DNA of 64,000 nt from Hyaloraphidium curvatum (GCA_025558095.1 JAIVFI010000015.1:558001-622000), one strand, 5' to 3'. Positions 12,078 through 23,902 are shown, counted from the stretch's first letter. The notes: generated by a model from the letters alone, not told the origin. A program made the numbers and translations.

Positions 12078-12558
12078 GCTGGGCGCGACTGGGCGGGGCG
12101 CGAGTCAGCACGGTGTCCGCGAATCCCCTCCGGGCACCGCATAGACGCCTCCCGCCGGGCCTTAAATCGCCCTTAGGCCGCGCGGCCCGGGCGGATTCCC
12201 GCAGCAGCCGGGCGCGGCGCGGCAGCCCGGTGGCGCCCGGCGCCCGCCACGCAATCCCCGACGCTCACCGCGCGCCACGTGCAGCGCACGCAGGTTGATG
12301 GTCGGCGCAACGCGGAACGCGAACCGCTGCATCTCGGCGGCTGGTCGGAGGGCGAGGGATGGACCGCGAGAAGAGATGGAGGAGCCTGACGTTCCCTGAC
12401 TAATCGGCCAACTACCCGAAACTCCTAAGCACCCCCCCAACGCCTCAAAAGAAAAACATCGTCGGGTCCGAACGCGATCCGCAGCCAGTCCGTCTATCGG
12501 TGTTCCTTCTAGCAGTTCTAAGTGCGCCACCGGTGTTTTCCCGCCCTCAATCCGGCGG
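12078..12558. other. Intergenic between two minus-strand genes
   Basis: Holds the likely promoter of the COX subunit gene and the 3' flank of the FYR gene. Nothing further recognised. Confidence 0.4.
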
Positions 12559-14180
12559 CTACTGCTCCCCGATCGCGCCCGAATGCCGCTCCTCGGACGC
12601 CGCCCTGTCGTCCTCCCCCTTGACCGTCCCCGCGGCCTCGGCATGCCCGTTGGCATGCGCCGGCAGCAGCTGCGTCCTTTCCGTCCCCTCTGCCGCCTCC
12701 GCGGCCGCCCGCACCATCCCCAGCACCCTCTCCATCCCCGCCTCGAGCGCCTCCGCCTCCTTCCTCACCGCATCGATCTGGTCCTCCACGCGCGTCCGCA
12801 CCTCGCCGTCCCCCGTGAGCGAAAGCAGCCCCAGGAACCCGCCCTTTTCCCGCTCCGAGGCACGCAGCGCCGCCAGCCTCGCCGCCGAGAGCGCGAACGC
12901 CCCCTCGAGCCTCGCCACCGCCGCTCTGTGCTCCGCCAGCAGCCTCTCGTGCGCCGCCGCGTTCGTGCCCGCCGGCAAAGCGGGCGAATACGGCGACGCG
13001 GCCGCCGACCCGTCCGACCCCGCCCGCCGCCTTTTGCGGGACCCCGCCTCGCTCCCCTCGCTCGACTCCTCCGCCGCCGGCCTCGAAAACATCAGCCCCG
13101 TGAGCGCCTCCACCGCGTCCCGGTCCGCGGCGCTCGGCAGCACCCTCGAGTGCGCCCGCGGGACCGTGTTCTGGTACCCCGCGGGATCGGCGAGCCTATT
13201 GTCCGTGTCCGAGTCGCTGTCCGAGTCGCCGGCGCCGCCCCACGACGGTTGCTGCGGCGGCGGGCGGGAGAAGAGGTCCTCGGGGGCGGCGGCGGGGGCG
13301 CGGGTGGAGCGGGACGGGCGGAGGCGGGCCTCGTACGTGTTGACGACGGGAACCTCGCCGATCCGGACGCGGGGGAGGGTAATGCTCGTGGTGTCGCCTC
13401 CTGCAACGATGGATCGTCAGGTGCCGCTGATCGCGCCTCGGCGCCAACACTCACTCCGCCCGCCGTGGTTCCGCTTGCCGGGCTGATCGATTTCCCACAT
13501 GTCCTTGAACAGAGAAAGAACGAGCGGATGGTTGAGTCCCATCTTCCTGGGTCCGCTGAGGGAGAAAGTGCCTCCGCCCTGTCATGCGTGAGCTGCGCAC
13601 GCCACACGCCGCACAACGGACCCACCAGCCGCTGCCCGCTCGCCACCGCCGCCTTGAACATCGTCGTGGCCGTCGACGCTACAAACACCCTGCCGTCGGG
13701 CCTGTCCAGCGGCCGCAGCTCGTACTTGCCGCTGGGCAGGATGCACGCCGAGTACCAGATCAGGCTGGCCTGGTCCAGGTAGTCGTGGAACCTGACGATG
13801 CACCGGTAGTTGTTGGGGTACTGCGACAGCGTGTTTGTGTACCGGCCCAGCTGCAGGATCCGCACGCCGCCCGCCGAGCCGGTCTTGACGAAGAGCGGCG
13901 TTTGGAGAGTCCGCGCGTTTTCGTCGGAGAAATCAAGGTCCGCGAGCGACGTGTCCTGGGTCAGCTGCACCACCTCGTCGTTGCCATCGAGGGAAAACTC
14001 CCCGCCGCCGTCTGCGGGGTATTCGTGGCCGAACTCGTCGTCGGAGTCCTGCGCCGCGGCCGAGGCGGACATCTCCGCCGCCAGGGATTCCCTGAACGGA
14101 GAGGCCCGCGGGGTCGGGAGCGTCGAAGACGGCTGAGAGCCGTCGGAATTCATGGCGGCGCGGGGGGTGCCGGAGAGCAT
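12559..14180 (-). CDS. FYR (FYRN/FYRC)-domain nuclear protein, TBRG1-like
   Basis: Complement of 12559..13400, 13455..13555 and 13615..14180; introns of 54 and 59 nt, 502 aa. The first donor (13614) is weak and was chosen by frame. An acidic N-terminus precedes a FYRN-like segment (VRILQLGRY, YPNNYRCIVRF, WYSACIL) and a FYRC-like segment. The latter is continuous only after splicing (KMGLNHPLVLSLFKDMWE). A bipartite basic patch (SRKRRRAG) follows, then an Ala/Glu-rich helical C-terminus. FYR domains occur in chromatin proteins such as MLL/SET1-type methyltransferases and TBRG1. No SET or PHD domain is present, so a TBRG1-like chromatin-associated role is the best guess. Confidence 0.75.
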
Positions 14181-14582
14181 GTGCTGCGGGCGCTCCGCGT
14201 CAGGGGATGCGTGCGGGCGTCAAACAGGGGCAGCGCACCGAAACCGCCGAATGCGCGCGTCAGGCCGCGGGGGCAGAGATTTGCGCCAAAATGAAGCGGT
14301 TTGCGCGGTTCCGGAGGCTCGGATAGCGCCGGAGAGGGGCAGAGACGGGGCGGAGGAAACTTGTTTGGGCCAGCTCCTCCGATGCCCAACACACACCCGA
14401 AGTGATCACTCGCCGCCGGGCCAAACAGAGTGACGATTCAATCTCGAAGCCAAGGAAAACGCACCGGGAGCTACTTGGCGGTCTACGGCAACGGATTGGG
14501 GCCGGAGAGCCAGCATCGAGAGGGTGATCACGCGCGCTTTGCGTGCGAGAATCGATGGCTAACATGCTACACGACAAGCGTC
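14181..14582. other. Intergenic, no gene seen
   Basis: Upstream region of the FYR gene and 3' flank of the small SnoaL-like gene. No further structure recognised. Confidence 0.4.
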
Positions 14583-14982
14583 TCAGGCGGCGCCGGCGGC
14601 CACGTTCTTGGCGGAGAACTCGCTGATCTTGACCAGCTTCTCGAGCTCGTTGGCGTCCCAGCTGTAGGCTCCGATCCTGGCCACCTTCTTCGTCGCCGGA
14701 TCCAGCTGCACCCTGAGCACGCCCGTGAGGTCGGACACCGGCGAGGGGGCCTTGAGGGTGTACTTCATGCGAGCAACGCACTGGTTGGGCTGGCGAGGAC
14801 GGTCATCGGCATCAAGGGCTCACGGATGTGAGGTGACGCACCTGGTAAGAAAGGGGCTCGCCGTCCAGCTCCGCGGTTGCGAGGCCCATCTTCAACCAGG
14901 CATTGCTGGCGGCCCTGATGGGCTTAATGCCCTTGAGGATGCCGGTGGCGTGTACCCAGACTGTCTCGTCGGTGTAGTGATT
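14583..14982 (-). CDS. Small SnoaL/NTF2-like protein, 5' end unresolved
   Basis: Supported exons are complement 14583..14780 and 14842 to about 14982, joined by a 61-nt intron (GTGCGT donor). The product contains HYTDETVWVHATGILKGIKP and, after splicing, MKYTLKAPSPVSDLTGVLRV. That pattern fits the SnoaL/NTF2-like cone fold, where a Tyr/Trp-rich helix-strand precedes four beta strands. The initial helix of that fold is missing; a possible acceptor sits at 14983. The missing 5' exon would lie antisense to the membrane-protein fragment that starts at about 14967. Either the first exon overlaps that fragment or the gene lost its 5' end when the fragment arrived. Function unknown. Confidence 0.5.
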
Positions 14983-15741
14983 CTGACGTTCTTGTGCTGG
15001 ATCCTTGCCTGTGTGATCTTTGCCCACACCGGTTGTTCCCGTGCCAGCGTCATCCCAAGTCTGTCAACGATCCGCCTCAACAGCGGGCTGCAGAAACGCG
15101 CCGCGACCCTTGCGCTCTCCCGGGCCCTGCAGCGTTTCCGAAATGCCATCAGCGATTCCGGTTCCGCCCTTCCCGGCCCGGGCGAACCCTACCTTTCCTT
15201 GCACACCGCCCTCACCGATACTTGGACCGCGGGCTCCCTCCAGCTCCCCCTCAGCCGCGTCATGTTTTTCGTCTTCGTGGTCAACGCGGTGGTCGTCTTT
15301 GCCATCAACGGCGTCGCCGGCTGCGTGGCGGCATGGCAGCTGTCCTGGCTCGCCTTCTGGTTCGTCTTTGTCCTTGTGGAGATGCTCACCCTCGCGGAAT
15401 CCAACGCGCAGATCACCGGGGTGACGGACATCTACCACCGCGCGCGGAACGAGCTGATGCAGCTCGGGATCGAGGTCGCCTCCGGATCTGGCGCGGAGGC
15501 CGCGTGCCTGGCCCCGGACCGCACTCAGGCGCTGCTGGCGACGATCACGTGGCACGCAACCGTGTTGGACGGGTTCCAGGACGTCGGGAGGCTGAAGGCG
15601 ACGTTCCTGGGGGTGGCGATCGACTACTCGGTGATCCGGACTGCGGTGGCCACCGTGTTCACCCTGGCGGTCGGGCTCTGGGGCATTCTCAGGGGCGTCG
15701 GAATATCGGTCGTCTTTCAGACCTTTTGCATGGCGCCGTAG
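14967..15741 (+). pseudogene. 5'-truncated member of the multipass membrane family (copy A)
   Basis: The open frame is homologous to the C-terminal half of the proteins at 39613, 32139 and 55270. It has a hydrophobic segment (LTFLCWILACVIFAHTG), then the helical loop, two further membrane segments, the NAQITGVTDIYHRARNEL segment and the hallmark C-terminus (GLWGILRGVGI... FQTFC). The N-terminal half, with the LFP motif, the HP..W motif and the CPC motif, is absent. Sequence upstream is occupied by the SnoaL-like gene on the other strand. There is no internal stop, so truncation may be recent, or unseen upstream exons may exist. In the two-exon member at 55270 the second exon begins at about the same place. 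Confidence 0.6.
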
Positions 15742-15822
15742 AATGCTGCGCGATGTAGTGCGAGAAAGGGAGTCTTGGGGCGATCACAACTCCTGCGGCT
15801 AGAGCGTGACGTGCGGTCCACA

Positions 15823-17806
15823 ATGGACTCCGATGACTCTCCCGCCGCGTCCGATTCAATCGACGGCGCCGACGGCGCGTCGTCTCCACCGCGCGAAGGC
15901 GTGGCCGAGGGCGGCGACGCGTCGGCACGGGCTGTAGAGGCCGAGGACGCGAGCGCGCCACCGAACGCGGACGCCGTTGGGAATGCCGGCGCTGCGGGGC
16001 CGAAAGAGGGCGCCGCGGGGAGCGCAGTCAATGGCGGGCTTTCGGCGGACGCGCACGGCGACGACGGCGCGTCGGACGTGTCGGCGGGAGCGCCCCCGGG
16101 CGAGAACGCGTTCGGTGAAAATGGGGACGGCGACTCGGACGACCGCGAGGAGGAGGAGGACGCCGAGGCGCGCATGCGGCGGTCGCGCGAAAAGGGCAAG
16201 GGAAAACCGCCGGAGCCGGAGGACGAGGCAGCGGAACGTGGGTGGACCGGGCACCCCGCGGGGGCGGCCGATCGACGCGTTCCAACCGCGGGCCCTCCAG
16301 CCGCGATTCTGGCAGACCGCACACCGCACGCGCTGGTGTTTCATTCGCGGAAGCTGTCGAGCGGCAGCCTGATGAGGCAGGCCACGGGCGAGCTGCCGAC
16401 CGAAGGCGGGCGCCGCGGGCCGGGCAAGAGCGACGAACAGGTGTCTTCGCCCGAGTGGTCCGCGCGGGAGAAGCACGTTTTCGTGCTGAGCGCGGCGGGG
16501 AAGCCGGTTTACACGAGGTGTGTCTGTCGACTCGTGTCACGCTCCTGTCCTCACCTTCCCTTCCCCTTCTTTCAAGGTACGGCGACGAGGCGGCGCTGGC
16601 GCCCTTTGCCGCCGTCGTCCACACCATCATCGCCTTTTTCGCCGAGGAAGGCGACTCGATTCGGTGTCTGAATGCCGGGGATCACAAGTTTGTCTTTCTG
16701 CTGCGGTGGCCCCTCTATCTCCTCTGCGTGAGCAGGACCGGCGAGAGCGAGCACCAGGTGGGCCGCATCACTACAACGGGACGTGCTGTTGTCTGAGCAG
16801 CCGCCGCCAGCTCCGCGACCAGCTCCGAACCCTTCACAGCCAGATCGTCTCGCTACTTACCGCCACCCAGCTGCAGCGCATCTTCGAGCAGCGCCTCAAC
16901 TACGACCTCCGCAACCTCCTCGGCGGCGCGGAACGACAGCTGACCCACCTCCCCGACATGATGTCCTCGGACCTGGGCCACCTTATGTCCTCCATCCAAT
17001 CCCTGCGCCTGAAGCCCCAGCTCCGCCAGAAGATCGGCAACGCGCTCTCCGCCCCCGCGCGGCCCAAATCCCTCGTCTTCGCCGTCCTCATCGCCAAGGG
17101 CAAGCTCGTCACCCTCCTCCGCCCGCGGAAGCACAGCATGAACCCGTCGGACCTCCTCCTGATCCTCAACCTCCTCGGCGCGTCCCCCTCGGCGCGCAAC
17201 CCCTCGGCCGGCGAGGCCTGGTCCCCCGTCTGCCTGCCGCGGTTCAATCCGCGCGGGTTCCTGCACGCGTACCTGGCTCCGCTGGCCGAGGACCTTACCC
17301 TCGTCGCGCTGGGTACGGAGAAGGAGGGCTTCTTCGAGGTGCGCGAGTGGCGCGAGGCGGTCGAGGCCGCGCTGGAGCAGGGTGGGCTGCCGGAGAAGCT
17401 GCGGGAGGCCATGGACGCGGACCCGTACTCGCTGGCGTCGACGGGGGTGCCGCACCTCCGGCACTTTGTGTACAAGTCCCGCGCGCTGGTGCAGTTCACC
17501 GAGCCGGGGCTCGAGCCGCCCCACGCGCGGGACAGGGAGGCGCTGGTGCGGGCGTACGCCGCGGCGGTGCGGCTAACGCGGCCGGCGGCGCACGCTGCGC
17601 CGGGCGCGGGGATGCCACCGGCGACTGCGGTGCACCTGCTGGGGGACGTGGCGGTGGCGGCTGCTGCCACGACGACGCACGAGATGTACGGCGTGCTCTC
17701 GCCGCTGTGCTCCCGCGCGCAGGCGCTGGAGGCCATGGAGGCACTCAGGCGGTGGGGACGCAAGGCGGAGGAGGAGTGCTTTGTGCTCGGCGCGCCGACC
17801 TTCTAA
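15823..17806 (+). CDS. MON1: Vacuolar fusion protein MON1
   Basis: Exons 15823..16517, 16577..16757 and 16811..17806, introns of 59 and 53 nt, 623 aa. The start is the first ATG after a stop-free non-ATG stretch. About 200 disordered residues lead into the first longin domain (HVFVLSAAGKPVYTR, joined by splicing to YGDEAALAPF). The MON1 signature GPLYLLCVSRTGES-type segment follows (here WPLYLLCVSRTGE), then the second and third longin domains. MON1 pairs with CCZ1 as the guanine-nucleotide exchange factor for RAB7, driving early-to-late endosome conversion and vacuole fusion. CCZ1 is not in this window. The length is normal for the family. Its stop codon lies 16 bp from that of the converging SurE-like gene. 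Confidence 0.93.
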
Positions 17807-17822
17807 TCGACCGGGCGCCCCT

Positions 17823-18950
17823 CTACATCTTGTTGATCCTCCCCGGCTGCTCCAGCTTCTCCCCCAGCACCGCCTCCCCCTCCCCCGCCGACACCCTGTC
17901 CGCCTCCCCCTCCTCGGGGCTGGCCCCCAGCACCTCGGCCAGCCCGTCCGCCGACGCGCACTCGAAGTTCGCCACCATCGGGCTCACGCTGATGCACCGG
18001 TGCTGCAGCGCGTGGCCGTCCGATCCCGGCTCCGGTTCCCGCCGGGGCACGTGGAACGTCGGGGCCCACTTGAAGGCCGCGGGCTGGCCGGGGGTCGAGG
18101 GGACGGGCTTGTAGAGCGAGCCGTAGTGGCCCTTGTGGATGTGGGTGACGTGGATCGGCGGCGCGGGCGGGGGGACGAGGGGGATGTTGACGTTGAACAT
18201 GTCGACCTGCATCGGAAGGGACGAGGTCAGGGGGTGCGGAAAGCGCCGCAAGGAGGCGGTCCACCTTGCCGTCCTCGGGCCAGTTGTCCCACAGCCGCCC
18301 CACGATCCCCACGGCGCTGTCGACGGCGCTGCGCGTCCACTCCTCGGGGAAGTCGCGGCCGTAGAATGCGAAGCTGAGGGCCACGGCGCGGACGCCGCAG
18401 AGAACGGCGTCGATCGCGGCGCCGACGGTTCCCGAGTTGAGGGTCATGGCGTTGGAGCTGTTGCGGCCGAAATTGGGCCCTGTGGGCGACAAAGCGGAAG
18501 CTCGGAATCAGCTGGCGGAATTCCAATCGCGTCCGCGTCTGCCCACCGCTCAGCACGAGGTCGATCTCGTCCGGCCACAGGTGGTGCAGGCCGATGTTGA
18601 CGCACGCGGCCGGCGTGCCCTCCAAACACGTCCACCACCGGTCCGGCTTGCCGTCCGCCGGAGCCCGGTCGTGCATCGTCCCCGTCTGGCGGTCGTAGTA
18701 GGTCATCGGGACGTGGTCCTTGGTCACGAAGCCCTTGCCGATCCACGATTTCTGCGCCGGCAAGTCAGGACCGGCTCCTGGCCCAGGCAGCGCATCGGGC
18801 CACCTGCGTCGCCGGGATCGCCACGCGGAAGCGCCAGCCGAGGCGCCGCTCGACCTCCTCGATGAAAGGGAGGATGAACGGGGATTCGTCGCCCGGCGGG
18901 CCGTCGTCGTTGGAGAAGAGGACCATGCGGGGGGGCGGGCGGCGCGGCAT
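17823..18950 (-). CDS. SurE-like 5'/3'-nucleotidase or acid phosphatase
   Basis: Complement of 17823..18206, 18265..18479, 18547..18751 and 18804..18950, introns of 58, 67 and 52 nt, 316 aa. SurE motifs are in order: MVLFSNDDGPPG at the N-terminus (metal-binding Asp-Asp), then SGPNFGRN restored exactly across the 18547/18479 junction. SGTVGAAIDA and NVNIP follow. These are the metal and phosphate-binding loops of the SurE/survival-protein fold, which hydrolyses nucleoside monophosphates or polyphosphate. No signal peptide is seen, so a cytosolic location is likely. The C-terminal 50 residues after EPEPGSD are acidic and less conserved. Confidence 0.88.
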
Positions 18951-19150
18951 CGCGTGGCGGAGCAAGGGGGAGAGCCGGGGAGGCGTGGCGGAGGCTGCCC
19001 GGGAGGCACGCGGGACTCGAGATCGGTCGGGTGTTTGGGAGGCCGAATATGCGAAATCCGCTAGGCCCTGCCAGGGCGACGGGTGCGGGGGTTGAAGGGC
19101 CAGATACGAAAACTCCGCCGCCAACCCAACCCGTTCGCCGTCCCCGGTGC

Positions 19151-21512
19151 ATGCAGCTCCGGCAGCTCGCGGGCACCGTCCAGGCGTCGATCGCGCGCGC
19201 CCTGAGCCGCCCCGCCGCCCCGCCACCCCCGCGTGCCCCGCCCGCGTCGCGCTACGCGTCCGCCGCCGCCGCGATGGCGCCCGCCGCGATGCCTCCGCCG
19301 ATTCCCGCCTCAGCGCCCGTCGACACGTCCGGCCGGCTCGAGAAACTGCGCGCCCTTATGAAGGAGCGCCAGCTGGGCGCGTATATTGTTCCCACGGAGG
19401 ACGCCCACCAGGTAAACATGCCCGATCGCGGTCCCTGGGCGCACCCTGAAGGCCATTCGCGCCCGCCAATGATTTCTGCAGAGCGAGTACATCGCGGAGA
19501 TCGACAAGCGCCGCGCCTACATCTCGGGCTTCACCGGCTCGGCCGGAACCGCCGTCGTCACGCCCGCCGAGGCCCTGCTGTGGACCGACGGCCGCTACTT
19601 CCTGCAGGCGTCCAAGGAGCTGGATCCCAAGCTGTGGACGCTTATGAAGAGCGGCATGCCCGACGTGCCGACGAAGGAGGAGTGGCTGGCGGCAAAGGTG
19701 CCGCAGGGATCCGCGGTCGGGATCGACCCCAGGCTGTTCTCCACCGGTGGGCGCTACGGGGTTCATCCTGCTAAGTGCCTCACGTGACACGCCTTTCAGC
19801 CGCCGCCAAGGCGCTCGACGAGGCCCTGACCCCCAAGGGCATCCGCCTCGACGCGCTCCCGGACAACCTCGTCGACGCCGTCTGGGCCTCGCAGCCCCCG
19901 CGCCCCGACAACCCCGTCTCGGTGCTCGAGGTCCGCTACGCCGGCAAATCCGCCGAGGACAAGCTGGCCGCGGTCCGCGAGGAGATGGCCAAGAAGGGCT
20001 GCGGCGCCCTCGTCCTCTCGGCGCTGGACGAGATCGCTTGGCTCTACAACCTCCGCGGGTCCGACATCGCCTACAACCCCGTGTTCTTCGCCTACTCGGT
20101 CGTCAAGGGCCAGGGGCAGCTCCTGTACATGGACGAGAGCAAGCTCGGCGCGGCGGCGGCGCACCTGCCCCCCGGGACCGAGATCAGGCCGTACGAGGCC
20201 ATCTACGAGGAGCTCCCCGCCATCGCCGGCACCCTCGACGCCTCCAAGGAGGTAACATACATCGTGCTCGCGCGGTTGGCCGTCGTGACGCCTTGCGCCC
20301 CCGCAGAAGATCTGGCTCGACTCCCGCAGCAACCTCGCCCTCCTCAACTGCGTCCGCTCCCTCCCCTCCCCGCCGCGCATCGAGGACGGCAAGAACCCGG
20401 TGCTGCTCGCCAAGGCGGTCAAGAATTCGGCCGAAATCGCCGGGTTCAGGGCGTGCCACCGCCGCGACGCCGCGGCGCTGTGCCGGTACGCGGCGTGGCT
20501 GGAGAAGGAGCTGGCAGAGGGGAGGAAGTGGAACGAGTACGACGCGGCGGGGGTGCTGGAGAAGTTCAGGAGGTGCGTGACGCGAGGGAATCGTGATCTT
20601 GGCGCCGAGCTCACGTTGCCTTGCCGTGTCACTCACAGCGAGCAGGCGGACTTTGTCGGCCTCTCGTTCCAGACCATTTCCTCCACCGGCCCGAACGCGG
20701 CCATCATCCACTACGCCCCCGACGCGGAGAAGAGCGACGTGATCGACCGCGATCGGATATACCTGCTCGACTCGGGCGGCCAGTACCGGTATGGACTTCG
20801 AACGCCGGCCGATTAACGGCACCTGACCATACCTCCCATCCAGCGACGGCACGACCGACGTCACCCGCACCTTCCACTTCGGCACCCCCTCCGCCGCCGA
20901 GCGCGAAGCCTACACCCTCGTCCTCAAGGGCCACATCGCGCTCGACACCCTCGTGGTCCCCAAGGGCACCACCGGCTACGTCGTGGACTGCGTGGCCCGC
21001 ATCCCGCTGTGGAAGAAAGGGCTCGAGTACCGCCACGGGACGGGGCACGGCGTGGGGAGCTTCCTGAACGTGCACGAGGGGCCGCACGGGATCGGGACGA
21101 GGATCGGGTACAACGACGTCGGGCTGGCCGCGGGAATGACGGTGACCAACGGTGGGTGCGCCCTTGGGCGGGGCGCGGGACGGTGCTAACACGCTCCGCG
21201 GTAGAACCGGGGTACTACAAGGACGGCGAGTTTGGGATCCGCATCGAGAACGTGCTCGTGGTGCGCGAGGCCATGCCGGGCTTCCTCGGGTTCGAGCACG
21301 TCACGCTGGTCCCGCTGGACCGCGGGCTGATCGTGCCGGAGCTCCTCGACGACGCTGAGAAGAAGTGGGTGGACGCCTACCACAAGGAGTGCTGGGACGC
21401 GGTGTCGCCGCTGCTGGAGGAGGGGAGCGCGGCAAGGGAGTGGCTGAAGAAGAACACGCTGCCGCTGTCGGAGCCTGCGAGCACTCTTGGAAGCTGGAAG
21501 CTTACGTATTGA
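19151..21512 (+). CDS. Aminopeptidase P (Xaa-Pro aminopeptidase), seven exons
   Basis: Exons 19151..19411, 19482..19746, 19800..20251, 20307..20572, 20639..20788, 20844..21151 and 21205..21512; all junctions keep frame; 669 aa. M24B metallopeptidase with N-terminal creatinase-like domains. The catalytic domain's metal ligands are visible: DSGGQYR (Asp), GTTDVTRT (Asp), [16 protein letters not shown] (His), ENVLVV (Glu) and [10 protein letters not shown] (Glu region). It removes N-terminal residues preceding proline. The first 41 residues form a basic, Ala/Pro-rich presequence, and a second ATG at about 19274 starts the conserved part. Dual mitochondrial and cytosolic forms by alternative initiation are therefore plausible, as known for eukaryotic homologues. 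Confidence 0.93.
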
Positions 21513-21553
21513 CGATCGGGATCGTGTTGTATGCGGAGGGAGCACTTGAATGC

Positions 21554-22689
21554 CTATTGGCCCTCCCAGTACTTGCGCTCCCCGGCATCTCGGACCCTCG
21601 CGTTCTCAAAAGCGTCCTTCGCCGCTTCCTCCGCGGCGCCTGCGTCCCTGACTTTCCGCTGCCAGGCGACATACTCCCTGTCGAAGCCAAACAACGTATC
21701 CCAGAAGCGAAAGAAGGTCTGATAGTTGCCTCGGAAATTCTGGTGGTGAAAGCTGGTTGGTTGAGATCAGACGGTCTGACGGCAAGGAAGACGAGTGAAG
21801 CCTACTCATGGTAATTGACGTAGCCAAACACCTGATTCCAGAGGTCCCAGGGCAGCTCAAATCCGCAGTGATTGTGAATCACGGTCCAGAGTCGCCACAT
21901 GCCGAATGTCCACAGCGCCGCGAACGACGTGCGTCCGGCAGCGTTCCCGAGGTAGGCGCCGATCGTGGCCTCGAGGACGGCGTCGAGCGGGTGGAAGTGC
22001 TCCGCGACAAGGATCATTGGCGCTTGGAACTCATGGTGCTGCGCCAAGAAGTTTAACCAGGGACTGAGAATGGAGCTGCATGTTCTCACCTGCTTGTGGA
22101 ACCGGGCGTAGAACCGCGGATGGTGCAGCGCGACATGCGCTGCCCATACGAAGGTATCCCAGACGAAACTGCCCAACGACCCTGTCAGCGCAATCCGCTG
22201 CGCCAACAGCAGAGCTTTCCTTACGCAGCGATCGCCAAAGACTTCCAGAACTGCCACCACGTTTCTCGCCGCTCGTGGACTGCAAAGCCCCCGTCAGATA
22301 CCCGACAGAACGAAGGTCTCAGCTGACTGCCCACTGTCAAAGCCCCTCGCTCGTTGCAACAGGTAGTTTGCCACCTCCAGCGGCAGAGCAAAGGTCAACA
22401 GGCCTTTCCAGGATCTGTTGCCATACTTGGCCTCCCACATGGCCTTTACGTCCTCCTCCGACACTCTCCGTCCCTTCTGTATTCGATACCGGTCGAACCA
22501 TCCTCGCTTGTCCGCAACGATGAAGAACTTGACGGCCGCAGCCCGAACGATTCGGGGAACGACGAACGTGAGGACGAAGAAGGCGCCGCCGTCGCCCAGG
22601 CGCAACCGCCGGGAGAGAAAGTCCGCGGTGGAGTAAAGAGGAGCATACAGGCGGAGAAGCGAAGGAGAGTAGGGCTTCCCTGGTCGCAT
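21554..22689 (-). CDS. Fatty acid/sterol hydroxylase superfamily membrane protein
   Basis: Complement of 21554..21752, 21806..22038, 22090..22168, 22225..22279 and 22335..22689; introns of 53, 51, 56 and 55 nt; 306 aa. The small 55-nt exon is required to keep frame and gives a continuous membrane-helix region leading to HVALHHPRFYARFHKQ. Three histidine clusters are formed only after splicing: HVALHH, HKQHH and YHDFHHQ (HxxHH type). These are the di-iron ligands of the FA_hydroxylase superfamily (sterol desaturases, C4-methyl oxidases, alkylglycerol monooxygenases). The product is an integral ER-type membrane enzyme; the substrate cannot be told. The C-terminus is a charged helix. It converges with aminopeptidase P at 41 bp. 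Confidence 0.85.
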
Positions 22690-22849
22690 CGGGGCTACGA
22701 GTGGTGTGTTTGTCCGAACTGTGGGAGACGCTTCGCAACCCGCGCGCGCGCCACCACCGCGCAGCGGAATCGACGCGTCGAACAGTGATCCCCTCAGACG
22801 CCTGTGGGAACAGGAGAATCGCGTGTGCCTTGTGCTCTTGATTCACGCA

Positions 22850-23902
22850 ATGGAGACGGTGGACGCGATTCCAGGTGCTGCTGGCCCCGCAGCTCGTGCT
22901 TCCAGACCGGACATCGTCAAGATCATCGTCTTTGGCAGAGGAGAGCCGGCGGTCTTTTCGTACCTGCGACGCACATTGCTCGGCTATGCGAACTCGGTGT
23001 TTGGGCGCCACTTTGATCCTGCGTCGCCTTTCCGGAGAGAAGGGGTACCCCCCGCGGAGTTTGCGGACGACTGTCCTTTGGACGTGTTTGAGGCCTGCGT
23101 GGACCCTTTCCTGCGTGGGACGCGGTCCTTTCAGTGGCTGGACGAGGTCAGCCGCCAACGCACGCGCGAGCTGGCCGACAAGTTCGGACTGGACGAGCTT
23201 GTTTCCTTGGCGTCCGCCTCGCCGACTCCGCCGCCCTCCACTGCTCCCATCATCGACTTCTCTCGTGCTTTAGACTTGTGGTCTACGCCTTGGATGTCAA
23301 CCGTTCACGGTCTGAAGATCAGTGACTTCATCGTGCGGTCAAAGGAAAGCTATCTTTTCCAGTTTGACGTCGAATGGACGCCATGGGGTCATCCACCAGC
23401 GTCGGAAGACGACTCCTTCTGCATACCGCTCGGGACCAAGTGGCCCGGCGATGGCAATTTCCCTCTCGCAATCCCCATCGCGCTGCACAGCGTTTCGCGA
23501 GCGACTTTGCTGGACACCTGGGAGCTTTCCGGCGAACCCAAAGAGGAATCAGAGGCCCTGTTTTGGAGCAAGTTTTCGGACGAGTTCTCTTCGATCGCGG
23601 TTCAGGTCTTTGTCGACGACGTTGACGTTCGACACCGCATCGCTCGAGCGGTCCGCTCGGACGCCCCGGACCCCAAGCTGGGAAACACAGACAGCCTGTT
23701 CTGGTACGAGCGGTCCGTGGTGCTCGAATCGTACTCGGCCTACGACAACGAAATCGGCTACCAGACGCAGAAACAGACGGTCACGTTCAGATTGGACAGA
23801 CCGTACATCCGCATTTGGCGCCACGCGGAAGGCGACCAGATGTTTGCCGACTTTTCCGACTCCGTTCTTCCTGATTGGGATCACTATCACGTTTGGTCGT
23901 AG
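22850..23902 (+). CDS. BTB/POZ (T1/KCTD-type) domain protein
   Basis: Single exon, 350 aa from ATG 22850; the frame is open back to 22706 but without a better start. Residues around 20-125 show a T1-type BTB pattern (KIIVFGRGEPAVF, RTLLGYANSVFGRHF, then VFEACVDPFLRGT and a helical end). The remainder is beta-rich (LFQFDVEWTPWG, TVTFRLDRPYIRIW) and not recognised. BTB proteins of this kind oligomerise and often act as CUL3 adaptors. It is divergent from the hydroxylase gene and convergent with the F-box-like gene, whose end is 21 bp away. Confidence 0.6.
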   Translation: METVDAIPGAAGPAARASRPDIVKIIVFGRGEPAVFSYLRRTLLGYANSVFGRHFDPASPFRREGVPPAEFADDCPLDVFEACVDPFLRGTRSFQWLDEVSRQRTRELADKFGLDELVSLASASPTPPPSTAPIIDFSRALDLWSTPWMSTVHGLKISDFIVRSKESYLFQFDVEWTPWGHPPASEDDSFCIPLGTKWPGDGNFPLAIPIALHSVSRATLLDTWELSGEPKEESEALFWSKFSDEFSSIAVQVFVDDVDVRHRIARAVRSDAPDPKLGNTDSLFWYERSVVLESYSAYDNEIGYQTQKQTVTFRLDRPYIRIWRHAEGDQMFADFSDSVLPDWDHYHVWS

